A stretch of 64,000 nucleotides of DNA from Sphingobacteriia bacterium RIFOXYC2_FULL_35_18 (GTDB lineage Bacteria > Bacteroidota > Bacteroidia > Chitinophagales > Chitinophagaceae), in NCBI GenBank assembly GCA_001829005.1, contig MIAG01000009.1, positions 186,603-250,602 of the forward strand, given 5' to 3'. The translations under genes were made by a program, and so were the position numbers. A model generated the notes under the pieces. It was not told where the DNA came from. It worked only from the letters and a program-made list of their open reading frames with translations, and did no database searches. Positions 15,277 through 25,090 of the stretch are shown piece by piece. How positions within the stretch are numbered: position 1 is the stretch's first letter; each line of letters starts with the position of its first letter.

Positions 15277-15337
15277 AAATCCCTATTCTACTTTTGTTAC
15301 ATAGCCTGCAGCTATAATTCAGTAACTTTGTGCAGTT

Positions 15338-15793
15338 ATGAATCTTCAGAAAACCTATTTAGTAAGTGCCCTCACCAATAAGTGTCCTAGATGTAGAGAA
15401 GGGGAGTTGTTCAAAAGTAAATCGGCCTACAGCTTGAAAGGGAAAAGTACGGAGATGAATGAAACCTGTCCGGTTTGTCATCAGCCTACTGAAATTGAAG
15501 TGGGTTTTTATTACGGCACTGGCTATGTGAGCTATGCGCTTTCTGTTGCATTAACCGTTAGCACTTTTGTTGCTTGGAAGGTCCTTATTGGAATGACTTT
15601 TGACATTGACGATAACCGTATTTTTTATTGGTTGGGAACCAATATCGTCATCCTATTAGGGGTACAACCGCTGATGATGCGTTTGGCTAGATCCCTTTGG
15701 TTGAGTTGGTTTGTAAAGTATGAACCCAATTGGAAAGAGCGGCCACTAAAAGCTCCAGAAAGAATCAACAAAGATCAGTTTGCGAACTGGTAA
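15338..15793 (+). CDS. DUF983 family membrane protein with zinc-ribbon motifs
   Basis: This 151-residue protein has two CxxC pairs (NKCPRCREGELF near 14 and ETCPVCHQP near 43), which form a zinc ribbon, then two membrane helices (about 67-87 and 95-115) and a basic C-terminal tail. This is the layout of DUF983, common in Bacteroidota and alphaproteobacteria; function unknown. A TAnnTTTG box (TAACTTTG, 15323-15330) lies only 7 bp before the ATG, implying a very short leader. It converges on murF with a 3-bp gap. Confidence 0.8.
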   Translation: MNLQKTYLVSALTNKCPRCREGELFKSKSAYSLKGKSTEMNETCPVCHQPTEIEVGFYYGTGYVSYALSVALTVSTFVAWKVLIGMTFDIDDNRIFYWLGTNIVILLGVQPLMMRLARSLWLSWFVKYEPNWKERPLKAPERINKDQFANW

Positions 15794-15796
15794 CTT

Positions 15797-17137
15797 TTAA
15801 GCATCTAGTACCTGCTCCATTTTCATAGACCTTGATCCCTTCACTAAAATACAAGCGTTCTGTGGATTCAATTGCTTCAACCATTCACGGGCTTCTGCTG
15901 CATTGTTTAAATAAGTAAATGGCGTTGTTTGTATTTGTGCTTTTGATGCATGCGCATATGCGAAGTCTCCACCTACCAATACCACTTCTTTAAATCCTAG
16001 GGCTACTAATAATTCAACAAGTGCTTGGTGCTCTTCTATACTGTCTTCGCCTAATTCCATCATGCCGCCGAGTAGTACAATTTTTCGATCGGCTTTTAGT
16101 TTGGCAAAATTTTCGATGGCCACTTTCATGCTACTGGGGTTGGCATTGTATGCATCCAATATAATTTGATTGGTGCCTACTTCCATCAACTGTGAACGGG
16201 AGTTAGATGGGGCATACCCTTCAAGAGCACTGATGATTTTTTGGTCGGGCACGCCGAAGTGTTTTCCGATGGTGGCGGCGCATAGAATATTCGGGAGATT
16301 ATAATCGCCTACGAGTTGAGATTTAATTAGGGTGGCATGTAGCCCCGCTGTTATGCGTACTGCTAAAAATGGTTCGGCGGCTTCAATCTGCCCCTGCACC
16401 AATCCCTTTGAAATACCGTAATAAATAATATTTTCAATGCCTGCACTCATGGGCTGCAAATAATCATAATCCGCATACACGAAAGCAGTGCCTTTGTGCT
16501 CGCGTAGAAATTGATAGAGTTCACCCTTTCCCTTGCGTACGCCTTCTACTCCGCCAAATCCTTCTAAGTGTGCCTTACCGCAGTTGGTAATGATTCCATG
16601 CGATGGCAATGTGTAGGTGCAATAACTTTCAATTTCTTTTTGGTGATTGGCGCCCATTTCTATCACGGCCATTTGGGCATCGGGCTTCACACTTAAAATA
16701 GTGAGTGGCACGCCAATATGATTGTTCAGGTTTCCCTGCGTAGTATAGGTTTTAAAATGCGAAGACAATACCGCATAAATCAATTCCTTGCTGGTTGTTT
16801 TTCCGTTGCTTCCTGTAATGGCAATAAAAGGGATATCCAGCTGTTGGCGATGGTGTTTGGCCAATTGCTGTAATGTTGTTAAAGCATCGTCTACGAGGAG
16901 GAGCCGCTCTTTTATCCCTGGCTCGGATAATTCCGCAGCAATCAATTCCGACTCATTGGGCATTTCATCTACAATGGCATAAACAGCGCCAGCATCCAAT
17001 GCACGTAACGCAAATTCATTGCCATTAAAATTGGGTCCTTTTAACGCCACATAAATATCGCCTTCTTTGAGTTTGCGGGTATCCGTTTGGATAGATGGAT
17101 ACTGCTGATATATTTCGTAGATCAATTCAATGTTCAT
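15797..17137 (-). CDS. murF: UDP-N-acetylmuramoyl-tripeptide--D-alanyl-D-alanine ligase
   Basis: This 446-residue, cytoplasmic enzyme adds D-Ala-D-Ala to UDP-MurNAc-tripeptide using ATP, the last soluble step of peptidoglycan precursor synthesis. Visible features are an N-terminal UDP-binding domain (TDTRKLKEGDIYVALKG), the Mur-ligase P-loop TGSNGKTT at 108-115, VIEMGANHQKEI, GNLNNHIGVPLT, and C-terminal LDAYNANPSS. The length is normal. It is 23 bp downstream of porV on the same strand; murF is often found near gldJ/porV in Bacteroidota. Confidence 0.96.
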   Translation of the reverse strand: MNIELIYEIYQQYPSIQTDTRKLKEGDIYVALKGPNFNGNEFALRALDAGAVYAIVDEMPNESELIAAELSEPGIKERLLLVDDALTTLQQLAKHHRQQLDIPFIAITGSNGKTTSKELIYAVLSSHFKTYTTQGNLNNHIGVPLTILSVKPDAQMAVIEMGANHQKEIESYCTYTLPSHGIITNCGKAHLEGFGGVEGVRKGKGELYQFLREHKGTAFVYADYDYLQPMSAGIENIIYYGISKGLVQGQIEAAEPFLAVRITAGLHATLIKSQLVGDYNLPNILCAATIGKHFGVPDQKIISALEGYAPSNSRSQLMEVGTNQIILDAYNANPSSMKVAIENFAKLKADRKIVLLGGMMELGEDSIEEHQALVELLVALGFKEVVLVGGDFAYAHASKAQIQTTPFTYLNNAAEAREWLKQLNPQNACILVKGSRSMKMEQVLDA

Positions 17138-17160
17138 GCCTACAAATATACGCAGCCAAT

Positions 17161-18327
17161 TTAGAAGTCGTCGTTACTCAAGTTGAAGACCAACCCCAAA
17201 CGCAAAGTGTTCGATAGTGGATTACGTGTAACCCCGCTGCCTGAAGGCACTAGGTAAGACACGTTGATCTGCATGAACTTCACATCAAATCCTGCACCTG
17301 CAGTAAAGTATCTGCGGTTGCCGCGGGTTCTGTCTTCGTAAAAATATCCTGCACGTAATTTAAACTGATTGTTGTAAGAATATTCCATACCAGCAGACAC
17401 TTGAAAACTCTTGGTTAAGCTGCTTCCATCAGAGAAAGATTTCATCCAGCTGCTCACCACAGAAGTATTTCTGTACTCCGACAAGTTAGCGGAATCGGTT
17501 GCGAAAACCCCTGTAGTAGTAGGCGCCACCGGCACCAATAATTTATTTACGTCTAACGCAAAGCTGATGCTATTGCCTTCACTCATTACTTTGGTATAAG
17601 CCATTCCCAAGCCTAAGTTAGCGGGTAAAAAATCTTTGTTACGTGCATCGTTGGTATAACCTACTTTGGTACCTAAGTTAGATAATACTACACCAAAGTT
17701 TAATCCCTGTCCATCCACATCACGACCATTATAAAATAGGGATACGTCACCTGCTAATGCATTACCTGCTTTGTACACCACACCTGTACCAACATCACCT
17801 ACCACCAATCTTGAATTGATGTAACGCAAAGCAACGGCCAAACTTAATTTCTCACTCAATACACGGGTATAACCCCCATCAATAGAGAACTCGGTAGGAC
17901 GCACGGTATTTAATACGTTACCAGAAAAGTCGGTTAATTGAATATTACCTAAACTGAAGAAACGCATGGATCCAGAAATCACTGAATTATCATCAATCTT
18001 TTTATACGCAGCGGCACTGGCTAAGTACACATCGTTCAAACCCAAGTCTCTCAACCAAGGTGTATAGTTTAAAGAAATAGCCGAACGCTTTTCCGCAAAA
18101 GCGGTTTTAGCTAGGTTCCAAAAAGGAGAGTTGGCATCTGGGTTGGTAGCAATGGCTGCATCACCCATACCTCCTGCACGTGCATCGGGCGATATACGCA
18201 AGAAAGGCACTGCAGTAGAAACAATATTAATAGAATCGGCTTGGGCGATTATAGCTGTGGGCATTGCAGCAGCAAAACCTAAACTCAAGAACGCTAAAGC
18301 GCATAAATTTTTACGTGCATTTTTCAT
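17161..18327 (-). CDS. porV: type IX secretion system outer-membrane shuttle protein PorV
   Basis: The 388 residues begin with a signal peptide (MKNARKNLCALAFLSLG..., cleaved after IIAQ). The mature start VSTAVPFLRISPDARAGG and MGDAAIATNPDANSPFWN are the PorV/LptO signature, followed by FadL-like beta-barrel strands (ISLNYTPWLRDL, FSLGNIQLTDFSG) to a C-terminal LRLGLVFNLS. PorV accepts folded cargo from the SprA translocon and passes it to the PorU sortase. Length is typical. PorU lies on the same strand but is separated from porV here by an SLBB gene and an opposite-strand regulator. Confidence 0.92.
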   Translation of the reverse strand: MKNARKNLCALAFLSLGFAAAMPTAIIAQADSINIVSTAVPFLRISPDARAGGMGDAAIATNPDANSPFWNLAKTAFAEKRSAISLNYTPWLRDLGLNDVYLASAAAYKKIDDNSVISGSMRFFSLGNIQLTDFSGNVLNTVRPTEFSIDGGYTRVLSEKLSLAVALRYINSRLVVGDVGTGVVYKAGNALAGDVSLFYNGRDVDGQGLNFGVVLSNLGTKVGYTNDARNKDFLPANLGLGMAYTKVMSEGNSISFALDVNKLLVPVAPTTTGVFATDSANLSEYRNTSVVSSWMKSFSDGSSLTKSFQVSAGMEYSYNNQFKLRAGYFYEDRTRGNRRYFTAGAGFDVKFMQINVSYLVPSGSGVTRNPLSNTLRLGLVFNLSNDDF

Positions 18328-18489
18328 ACAAAATCAATTAAATAGAGTAACGAAATTTAAGCGTAGAAATTATGCCATTCAGTCTTTTTAGGATTGCAGT
18401 GGGGAGCTGCTACACAATGATACGAATAAATGTTAATTCGTTGCACAAAAAGCACGCAAATACCTACTAGTTTGTATTTCAAAGAAAAA

Positions 18490-18525
18490 ATAAAGTTTCT
18501 CTATAGTGAAACTTTATTAGTTTTG
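18490..18525 (+). promoter_or_regulatory. 10-bp perfect inverted repeat and -7 box upstream of the XRE gene
   Basis: ATAAAGTTTC (18490-18499) and GAAACTTTAT (18508-18517) form a perfect palindrome with an 8-bp centre. It is immediately followed by TAGTTTTG (18518-18525), an exact TAnnTTTG -7 element, 4 bp before the GTG start of the XRE protein. A repressor on the palindrome would cover the -33 region. Autoregulation by the XRE protein is inferred. The promoter-to-start distance implies a leaderless or near-leaderless mRNA. Confidence 0.6.
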
Positions 18526-18529
18526 TAAT

Positions 18530-18847
18530 GTGAATCAAATCAAGAAACATAGAAAAATCACTTTAACCACTCTTGAAGAATTTAAGGAAAAAAACTACGG
18601 GAAACGAGGTGTAAAAGAGCGTGAAGTACTTGAAGCTGGATATGAAAATTTTAAAATTGGCGCTTTAATTCAAGACACTCGCTTAGAAATGGGCATGACA
18701 CAAGAACAACTTGCAGAGAAAGTTGGTACTACTAAATCTTATATATCTCAAATAGAAAATAATATTAAAGAGGCACGTATTTCTACCCTCCAAAAAATTG
18801 TTGAACAAGGATTTGGCGGTCAACTAGAGTTATCTATAAAAATTTAA
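18530..18847 (+). CDS. orphan XRE-family HTH regulator (HigA-like antitoxin)
   Basis: The protein has 105 residues, GTG start. The N-terminal ~45 residues (ITLTTLEEFKEKNYGKRGVKER by composition) form a charged extension common in HigA-type antitoxins. An XRE HTH follows (ALIQDTRLEMGMTQEQLAEKVG, then TTKSYISQIENNIKEARIS). The C-terminus (FGGQLELSIKI) matches antitoxins of RelE/HigB-like pairs. No toxin gene precedes it; only 202 bp separate it from porV. It is therefore an orphan antitoxin or a stand-alone repressor, with its own palindromic operator and a strong downstream terminator. Confidence 0.75.
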   Translation: MNQIKKHRKITLTTLEEFKEKNYGKRGVKEREVLEAGYENFKIGALIQDTRLEMGMTQEQLAEKVGTTKSYISQIENNIKEARISTLQKIVEQGFGGQLELSIKI

Positions 18848-18866
18848 TCTGACCCTGACCCGTCCT

Positions 18867-18907
18867 AAAGAAAAAGGAACGAGGCTTAGCCTCGTTCCTT
18901 TTTCTTT
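18867..18907. terminator. bidirectional intrinsic terminator between XRE and SLBB genes
   Basis: Nineteen-base perfect arms (18867-18885 and 18889-18907) surround a TTA loop. The core is GGAACGAGGC/GCCTCGTTCC, flanked by an A-run on the left and T-run on the right. The hairpin has the poly-U tail in both directions, so it should stop the + strand XRE transcript and the convergent - strand SLBB transcript. Confidence 0.9.
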
Positions 18908-18961
18908 TATCTTAATGTAAGTCATAAAATAGAGCGGACAATGCGCGCGGCCCCATACATT

Positions 18962-21388
18962 TTACTTCGTTGCGTTAATAATTCCCAAGATCAAAGCTCC
19001 CATACCCACTAATCCACTGGTAAAGCTCATGATTTCACCAGCCGTCAATGGCTTTCTGTATTTCTTAATTGGTACATATACTTCTGCACCTGCAGTTAAC
19101 TTAGGATACGTGCGCCAGAAAATATAATTATGTGAAGTCTTCACACGACCATTTGGATACAATACATATGTACCGCCTCTATTCGCGTTCTCTGCAAAAC
19201 CACCTGATTCTTTAATTAATCTACGAGCAGTTAAACCATTGTAGAAAGGTACTTTCTTCTGAATATTCACTGCACCAAAAGCCTGCACTGCCACTGGCTT
19301 CTTCGGAATGGTAATCATATCGCCTTCTTCTAACACAATATCATCTGCAGAACCCGGGTTCTCCAATGCATTGCTCAAGTTCACTGCCATTAAAATCTTT
19401 TCTTTAGACAATGTACTGTCTAATAGTTTGATGGTAGCCGTATCCGAATTTTGCTTTTGGGCCAAGGCTTTTTTGATGTCTAAGATTTCTCCTTTCAACG
19501 CAGCTTGATAAGTATTGCGCAAGAAAAAAGCAGAACCCAAAGAACCCGATTCTAGTATGCCCCCCGATCTTTTAAATAAATCACTCACCCGGTCTTTCTT
19601 GGTATTCAATAAATAAGTACCAGGGAATAAAACTTCACCCGCAATGCTTACTGAACCAGCAGATTGATTACGTGGTACATTCTTTACGTTCACTACATCA
19701 TAGGGCTCTAACTCAATGGCAGCTTGACTAGCCGTAAAAGTTAAACTGTCTTGTAAATTGAATTTTAAAATGGTATTGTACACTACTGTATCGGCCATGG
19801 TAGCATCTTTGCGTAAACGACGCAATACTTCCACTTCTTTATAAGATGCACGGTCATTTAATCCTCCACCCAATAATACAATGTCTTCTAATTTCATGCC
19901 AGCAGCATAAGCAAAAGTGCCAGGCTTATTTAATTCACCAGTAATAGTAACGGTGGCAGGTTCTTTTAATTCCATTTTGCTGTACACATGCAAAGAATCA
20001 TCATTGCGCAGTGCAATAGACAAATCTGCCATAGCAGTTAAATTAACCGCAGTCACCGTGGTGTCTTTAGTAGCATTGGTTCTAAACAATAGAGCACGAC
20101 CTACAAAAGCATTTTCTTTTAATTGTGCTGCTTTAATCACTGCACCCAAAGTAGGGTAGGCAGTAACTGAATAACTATTGGGATAAAATACCGAACCTGC
20201 AACAATCACTCTGTTATCAAAGCGGTTAATAGAAGAACCAACCACCACTTCATCAGAACTTTTCACCATAAAACTATTCAGGTTATTCAATTGAACATTC
20301 TCAATATTCTTACCCAAATCGGTCAATCGCTTAACGGTAATTTTATTTCTATTAGCGCTATCTGCAAATCCACCCGCGTATTTTTCAATAATGGTACCCA
20401 AGGATTCACCGGGCTCCGATTCAAAGATGGCGGGCTTCTTTACTGCACCAGTCAATGTTAAACGAACAGCATAAGGATGCACTTTAATGATATCATCGTC
20501 CTTTAATAAAATATTTTTAGAAAGATCTCCATTTAATAAGAAATCATACAAGTCAAAAGTCACGAGTCTTTTGCCATTGCGCATCAAATCAATTTTTCTA
20601 AATGATCCATTGGCAGATGGTCCACCCGATGCATACAATGCATTAGCAAGCGTAGACAAAGAAGAGAGTTCATAAGAACCGGGCTTGTTTACTTCACCAA
20701 TTAAGGTAACGCGAATGCTTCTGATTTGACCAAGGCTTACTTGTAAAAAAGTATTGCCCGATTGTAATCCTGGATAGGTTTTAGATAATACCCCTTTTAA
20801 TTTGGTCTTGGCTTCCTCAATGGTTAAACCGGCTAAAGTAACTGGCCCAATATTCGGGATGCGAATCTGGCCCTCAGTATTGATTTTGTATTTAGAAGTT
20901 TTCTCAGAGAAACCATAAATATCAATGGACAATTCATCATCTACACCCAATACATAATTGCTTGGGGTAGCCATGCGCATATTGGGTTCGAAAGTAAGGT
21001 TGCTATTCGAAAAGAATTCGGATCCAAAAATGGCAGGTCCAGCAGGGGCAGTGAATTCATTCTTTACGGTTACTGCTTTGCGAGGCTCATAAGTAGCCAC
21101 GGAAGTTTTTTTCTCCGTACCTGTTCCTGCACCTAAACTTCCCATACGAGCTTTAATCTGTGCAATTTGTGCAGCAGATAAACCTCTTTCCTTGGCTTTG
21201 GCTTCTAGTTCTGCTTCAGATAAACCACTTAATTGGGCTTGTTGTAGATAAGCCTGAAACTGTGCATCCGATAAAGCATCAATATTAATACTCGATACCT
21301 GCGGAATGGTAGGCAATTGCGCCATGGCAACTTGAGTGCATCCAAATAGCAGGGCCAATACCAGTACCCTCATCCAAATTTTCTTCAT
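18962..21388 (-). CDS. SLBB-repeat polysaccharide export protein (Wza/OPX-like, large)
   Basis: The 808 residues have a signal peptide (ending VAMAQ), an Ala/Gln-rich segment to about 100, a Poly_export domain near 140-235 (NYVLGVDDELSIDIYGF, IPNIGPVTLAGLTIEEA), then six SLBB-like repeats, recognisable by GEVNKPGSY, GAVKKPAIF, GSVFYPNSY, GELNKPGTF, GEVLFPGTY and GAVNIQKKV, and a C-terminal hydrophobic helix (LVGMGALILGIIN). OPX proteins form the periplasmic/outer-membrane exit for capsule or exopolysaccharide. Family members with one or two SLBB repeats are about 380 residues, so this is an expanded form. It sits between porV and porU rather than beside a Wzz gene; the Wzz-like gene at 30.8 kb is a candidate partner. 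Confidence 0.88.
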   Translation of the reverse strand: MKKIWMRVLVLALLFGCTQVAMAQLPTIPQVSSINIDALSDAQFQAYLQQAQLSGLSEAELEAKAKERGLSAAQIAQIKARMGSLGAGTGTEKKTSVATYEPRKAVTVKNEFTAPAGPAIFGSEFFSNSNLTFEPNMRMATPSNYVLGVDDELSIDIYGFSEKTSKYKINTEGQIRIPNIGPVTLAGLTIEEAKTKLKGVLSKTYPGLQSGNTFLQVSLGQIRSIRVTLIGEVNKPGSYELSSLSTLANALYASGGPSANGSFRKIDLMRNGKRLVTFDLYDFLLNGDLSKNILLKDDDIIKVHPYAVRLTLTGAVKKPAIFESEPGESLGTIIEKYAGGFADSANRNKITVKRLTDLGKNIENVQLNNLNSFMVKSSDEVVVGSSINRFDNRVIVAGSVFYPNSYSVTAYPTLGAVIKAAQLKENAFVGRALLFRTNATKDTTVTAVNLTAMADLSIALRNDDSLHVYSKMELKEPATVTITGELNKPGTFAYAAGMKLEDIVLLGGGLNDRASYKEVEVLRRLRKDATMADTVVYNTILKFNLQDSLTFTASQAAIELEPYDVVNVKNVPRNQSAGSVSIAGEVLFPGTYLLNTKKDRVSDLFKRSGGILESGSLGSAFFLRNTYQAALKGEILDIKKALAQKQNSDTATIKLLDSTLSKEKILMAVNLSNALENPGSADDIVLEEGDMITIPKKPVAVQAFGAVNIQKKVPFYNGLTARRLIKESGGFAENANRGGTYVLYPNGRVKTSHNYIFWRTYPKLTAGAEVYVPIKKYRKPLTAGEIMSFTSGLVGMGALILGIINATK

Positions 21389-21460
21389 AAATTCTATATT
21401 ATTTTAACTACTTGCTCGTGGGGGAATTTTGGGGCGAAGATAGCCCTAAAAGAGGTTCCC

Positions 21461-24400
21461 TCAAAGCATAATTATCTGTCCAGCGGCTGTGGCGTTTCCC
21501 AGTTGGGGGTTGCCGATAACAGAAATATTGATTCGATAAAAAAATATACCCGGAGTATATTTTGCGCCCGTTTCGGAAGTTCCATCCCAAGTAATTTGAA
21601 TATTTCTAGAGCCTTGGGTATTGACGGTTTGTTGTATCCGCTTCACCAAAGCCCCCGCGGTATTCACTATTTCAATATTCACGAGTAAATTGGTATTGGG
21701 TTGATTGTGCTCAAAGGCAAATATGGTCTGTGCTCCATTTACTAGACCTCCATTGAAACGAACAGGATTGGGATAATTGCGAACCTGTGCAATGCGCAGT
21801 TGATTTTTTTTAACCACGGTAAAATCCAATAATGTTTGGTTGCTATTATTGACCAAGTCCCATGCTTTTAATTTGAGTTGGTATTTCCCTTCGGGGAGGG
21901 TGGCCAACTGATACCTGATTTCTCCGCGCTGGTATTGGTTCAACTCGGTACTGAAAAAGGAATTTAATACTATGCTGTTTCGCTCATCGCTGTTTTGTAC
22001 TAATACAATATCATGTCCAATGCCATTGCCTGTTGCGTTAATGCCTGAAGTATCGTAGAGTTGGGCAATGAGAATAGGGTTTTCACTGGTAATACCCCCG
22101 TTTTTAAACGCGGTATCGTTTAGGTATAATTTTATTTGTGGGCCCGTGGTATCACGGATGATTGCACCCGTAGAACCCGCAATGCGAATGGGTAAAGCAC
22201 CTGCGGCGGATTGAGGGGTATTACTTGAACCTGCACCGTTATTAGAGGCTTGCGCAAATAAACGAATCGTGGCTTTGCCCGGTCCAAAACTGATGTCTTT
22301 GGGTATCACCAATTCAATGCTAAATGCCCCATTGGTTACGGTTGCTTTCCCATTGAATAGTATATTGTTCTCGGTAGAATAAGCAGTACGAGGGCTTTCA
22401 GGGCTATTGCCCAACGTAAACACAGTTTGTGCCTGATCATAAATTTGCACATTGACAATCCCATTAAAATTGAATTGGATGTTTCCATTTAACTGCGAAA
22501 CTTGACCTGATAATTTGTACTTACGAAGGGCCAATAAACTATCTGAAAGATTTACGAATTTACCTGTTGACTGATCAGTAATTTGATTAATTCGCATGGG
22601 CAATTCAGGAAATGCCAATTGCATGGCAGGGTCTCCGAGCAAGGCAAATTTTCTGCTATTGAGTGGGTCTCCATTGAATTGATTGCTTCTGTTTTTGGCA
22701 TCCATGGTGGCTTGCCCCAATGAGCGATACAATCGGCCACTATTGCCAGAACCCACTGTTGATAAAGGTTCCATGGCCAATTGTAAATAATTCTGGTTCA
22801 TTACTCGGTTGCTATAAGCAAATACCAAACGAGTAGTAGTGAGCAATGCAATGGCGCCATTATTGCTGCCAAACAATAAGGTACGTGCAATGGATGGTTT
22901 GCTGGGTTGGTCGAAGGGATCAAAGTCGCAACTGGCGGTGATAAAGAGTGGTAATTTGTTCGGGTTATTAAAGCGATTCACTTCCGCTGCACTAATGACT
23001 GCTTCTTCTGATAAACGCAAATGATTGCCGTGACCTGAATAATTTACAATCAATGCACCTGCCAAAACCTGATTCACAATGGCTTCACTTACGGATGGAT
23101 ACCTTGCTCCACCTGCTCCACTTACCAATGGAAATGCATCCAAATAAATTTTACGGGCATGCGCAGCAGGGTTGGCTGCAATAGCAGTAGCAGCAATGCT
23201 TTCAGCATCATTTAAATGGAGGTTCTGGTCTTTATCATCTGCAATAAACACCAATTGATTGCGCCAGGAATTGTCTGCATTAGCTCCCGTTGTATTGCTG
23301 CTATTTTGTGGATTATGATAGCGAATAATTTTATCAACCAGTGTATTGGCTTCTTGCAAATTGCCTACTGGCAAACGTCCTACTGCGATAGATAGGGGGG
23401 CATCGTTCAATAGATTGATATCATCATTGTTATTGAGCAATGCATAAAAATCATCGGAGGTATAAGTGAGTAAGGGCGATAAACTATTGCTGCTTTGAAA
23501 AGTAGGAACCAAGTTTCTGTCGGAACTAATAATGTTTTTATAATCGTAAGAACCTGCACCAAATAAAACCACATACTGTAAGGTTTTTACATTGCTACCA
23601 GTGATGAGTTTAGATAAATCATAAAATAATTTGATGCCATTGCGAATAGCTCCAGGATCGGGAATGCCTCCTGAAAATTCATTATAAAATTGTGTGGTAG
23701 TAATCACCGCATCGGTATAGCCATATTGGCTTTGGTGAAATGCTGCCAAACGATTGGCTGCGGGCAATAGGGAAGGATGTACAACGATGATTCCGTTAAA
23801 ATTATTCGAGCCAGTGCCTGGATTATTTGGTCCAGACGCATCATGTGCTAGCCCATGAAAGTTCTGGTTAGGAATATTGGGGTTGTTTGGAATAATTGGC
23901 GTTAATGCATGAGATGGGTTAAATAACGCAAACTCTTTAAGTGTTTCTACTGAGGACTTGAATGAGATTTCACTGCCTGAATTGGCGGTCACTACTTGAT
24001 GAGGGTTCAGTGGATTGCTGGTGTTCCAAACACGGGTGTCTGCGGGAAATACGGTGGGTGTGCCGTTATTTAAAGGTGCGGATATTCGGTATTCCGCTAT
24101 ACTATCAGAGTGCATTAAACCGGTATTTCTAAAGTAAAAACCACTGGTATTATTGTCGGGTATTAACCGTCTTTGACCTTGAAGACTAAACCGATTCAAC
24201 CATCCTTCAGCTCCATTAGCGGTTGAACCGTATTGAAATTTTAGGGCTAATGAATTGAAATTACCCATAGAATTTAACCCAATAGAGCTAAGTGGTTTAG
24301 CATCGCGCGCATATTCATCTAAAAGCCCTCCTGTTACACCAGACAAGTTTATATTTTGAATTGCTTGGTCGTTAACCGAAACGGTGAAATTGGCAATAGC

Positions 24401-25066
24401 CCCTAATGATCGGCTGGTTAAATGGGTGTAGAGTTGAATTGGGGTTGAATTAATTGGATTAGTCCATGGTATGGTAAAAGTTCTGGTATTGTTATTGGCA
24501 ACAAATGTTTCACCTATCCATTCCTTGCCACTGCTGAGTAAATTGATGCGATTGGTTTCATGGGCATATCGATGCGTGTAATTTGTAATAACACTTGTAG
24601 CAGCGCGGGTTTCAGGAGATAGGGTGGTAATTCTTTTAGGTGTGCCAGTGGTATTGGTTGTGATGAAATACCAAGCAGTATCTGAATATAAGTTCTTTAC
24701 AAAATTGAATCTTTTTGAGGCAGTATCGTATTTCCATTGGTGTGGTCCGGGTGCATAAAACAGAAAATAGTTAGGGCCAGTTTCAATGGGGATTTCTACT
24801 AAATCATCAATATAAGAGATGTCGATTTTTTCATTTAGCATAGATCCATCTCTTCCGTAAAGTCGAATGGATGATGAAGGAAAAGAATTTGCGCTAATTC
24901 CAAGTACACCTAATTGAGTTGCATCCAATTTATAAATTCCTTCTTGCGTAACTCCAATCTTGGCCCATTGGCCTGTAGCTAAAATAGAATTATTTATTAA
25001 GGTCGTTTGTGCACCTGCCAAGTGAAATAGCGTATTAACTGAAAGAAATAATAGAACAGTTTTCAT
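21461..25066 (-). CDS. porU: type IX secretion system C25-family sortase PorU
   Basis: The 1201 residues have a signal peptide (cleaved after HLAGA). An N-terminal beta-rich region precedes a gingipain-like (peptidase C25) domain at roughly 440-790. The catalytic pair is His679 in NYSGHGN and Cys713 in ITASCDFDPF, 34 residues apart as in gingipains and Porphyromonas PorU. A C-terminal Ig-like region ends with TPGIFFYRI and GQIIML, resembling a T9SS C-terminal domain. PorU removes the C-terminal signal of T9SS cargo and attaches the protein to the cell surface. Length is normal. The gene is on the same strand as porV, with an SLBB gene between. Confidence 0.95.
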   Translation of the reverse strand: MKTVLLFLSVNTLFHLAGAQTTLINNSILATGQWAKIGVTQEGIYKLDATQLGVLGISANSFPSSSIRLYGRDGSMLNEKIDISYIDDLVEIPIETGPNYFLFYAPGPHQWKYDTASKRFNFVKNLYSDTAWYFITTNTTGTPKRITTLSPETRAATSVITNYTHRYAHETNRINLLSSGKEWIGETFVANNNTRTFTIPWTNPINSTPIQLYTHLTSRSLGAIANFTVSVNDQAIQNINLSGVTGGLLDEYARDAKPLSSIGLNSMGNFNSLALKFQYGSTANGAEGWLNRFSLQGQRRLIPDNNTSGFYFRNTGLMHSDSIAEYRISAPLNNGTPTVFPADTRVWNTSNPLNPHQVVTANSGSEISFKSSVETLKEFALFNPSHALTPIIPNNPNIPNQNFHGLAHDASGPNNPGTGSNNFNGIIVVHPSLLPAANRLAAFHQSQYGYTDAVITTTQFYNEFSGGIPDPGAIRNGIKLFYDLSKLITGSNVKTLQYVVLFGAGSYDYKNIISSDRNLVPTFQSSNSLSPLLTYTSDDFYALLNNNDDINLLNDAPLSIAVGRLPVGNLQEANTLVDKIIRYHNPQNSSNTTGANADNSWRNQLVFIADDKDQNLHLNDAESIAATAIAANPAAHARKIYLDAFPLVSGAGGARYPSVSEAIVNQVLAGALIVNYSGHGNHLRLSEEAVISAAEVNRFNNPNKLPLFITASCDFDPFDQPSKPSIARTLLFGSNNGAIALLTTTRLVFAYSNRVMNQNYLQLAMEPLSTVGSGNSGRLYRSLGQATMDAKNRSNQFNGDPLNSRKFALLGDPAMQLAFPELPMRINQITDQSTGKFVNLSDSLLALRKYKLSGQVSQLNGNIQFNFNGIVNVQIYDQAQTVFTLGNSPESPRTAYSTENNILFNGKATVTNGAFSIELVIPKDISFGPGKATIRLFAQASNNGAGSSNTPQSAAGALPIRIAGSTGAIIRDTTGPQIKLYLNDTAFKNGGITSENPILIAQLYDTSGINATGNGIGHDIVLVQNSDERNSIVLNSFFSTELNQYQRGEIRYQLATLPEGKYQLKLKAWDLVNNSNQTLLDFTVVKKNQLRIAQVRNYPNPVRFNGGLVNGAQTIFAFEHNQPNTNLLVNIEIVNTAGALVKRIQQTVNTQGSRNIQITWDGTSETGAKYTPGIFFYRINISVIGNPQLGNATAAGQIIML

Positions 25067-25090
25067 TTGCTTAAAGACTAAAAAATTGAA

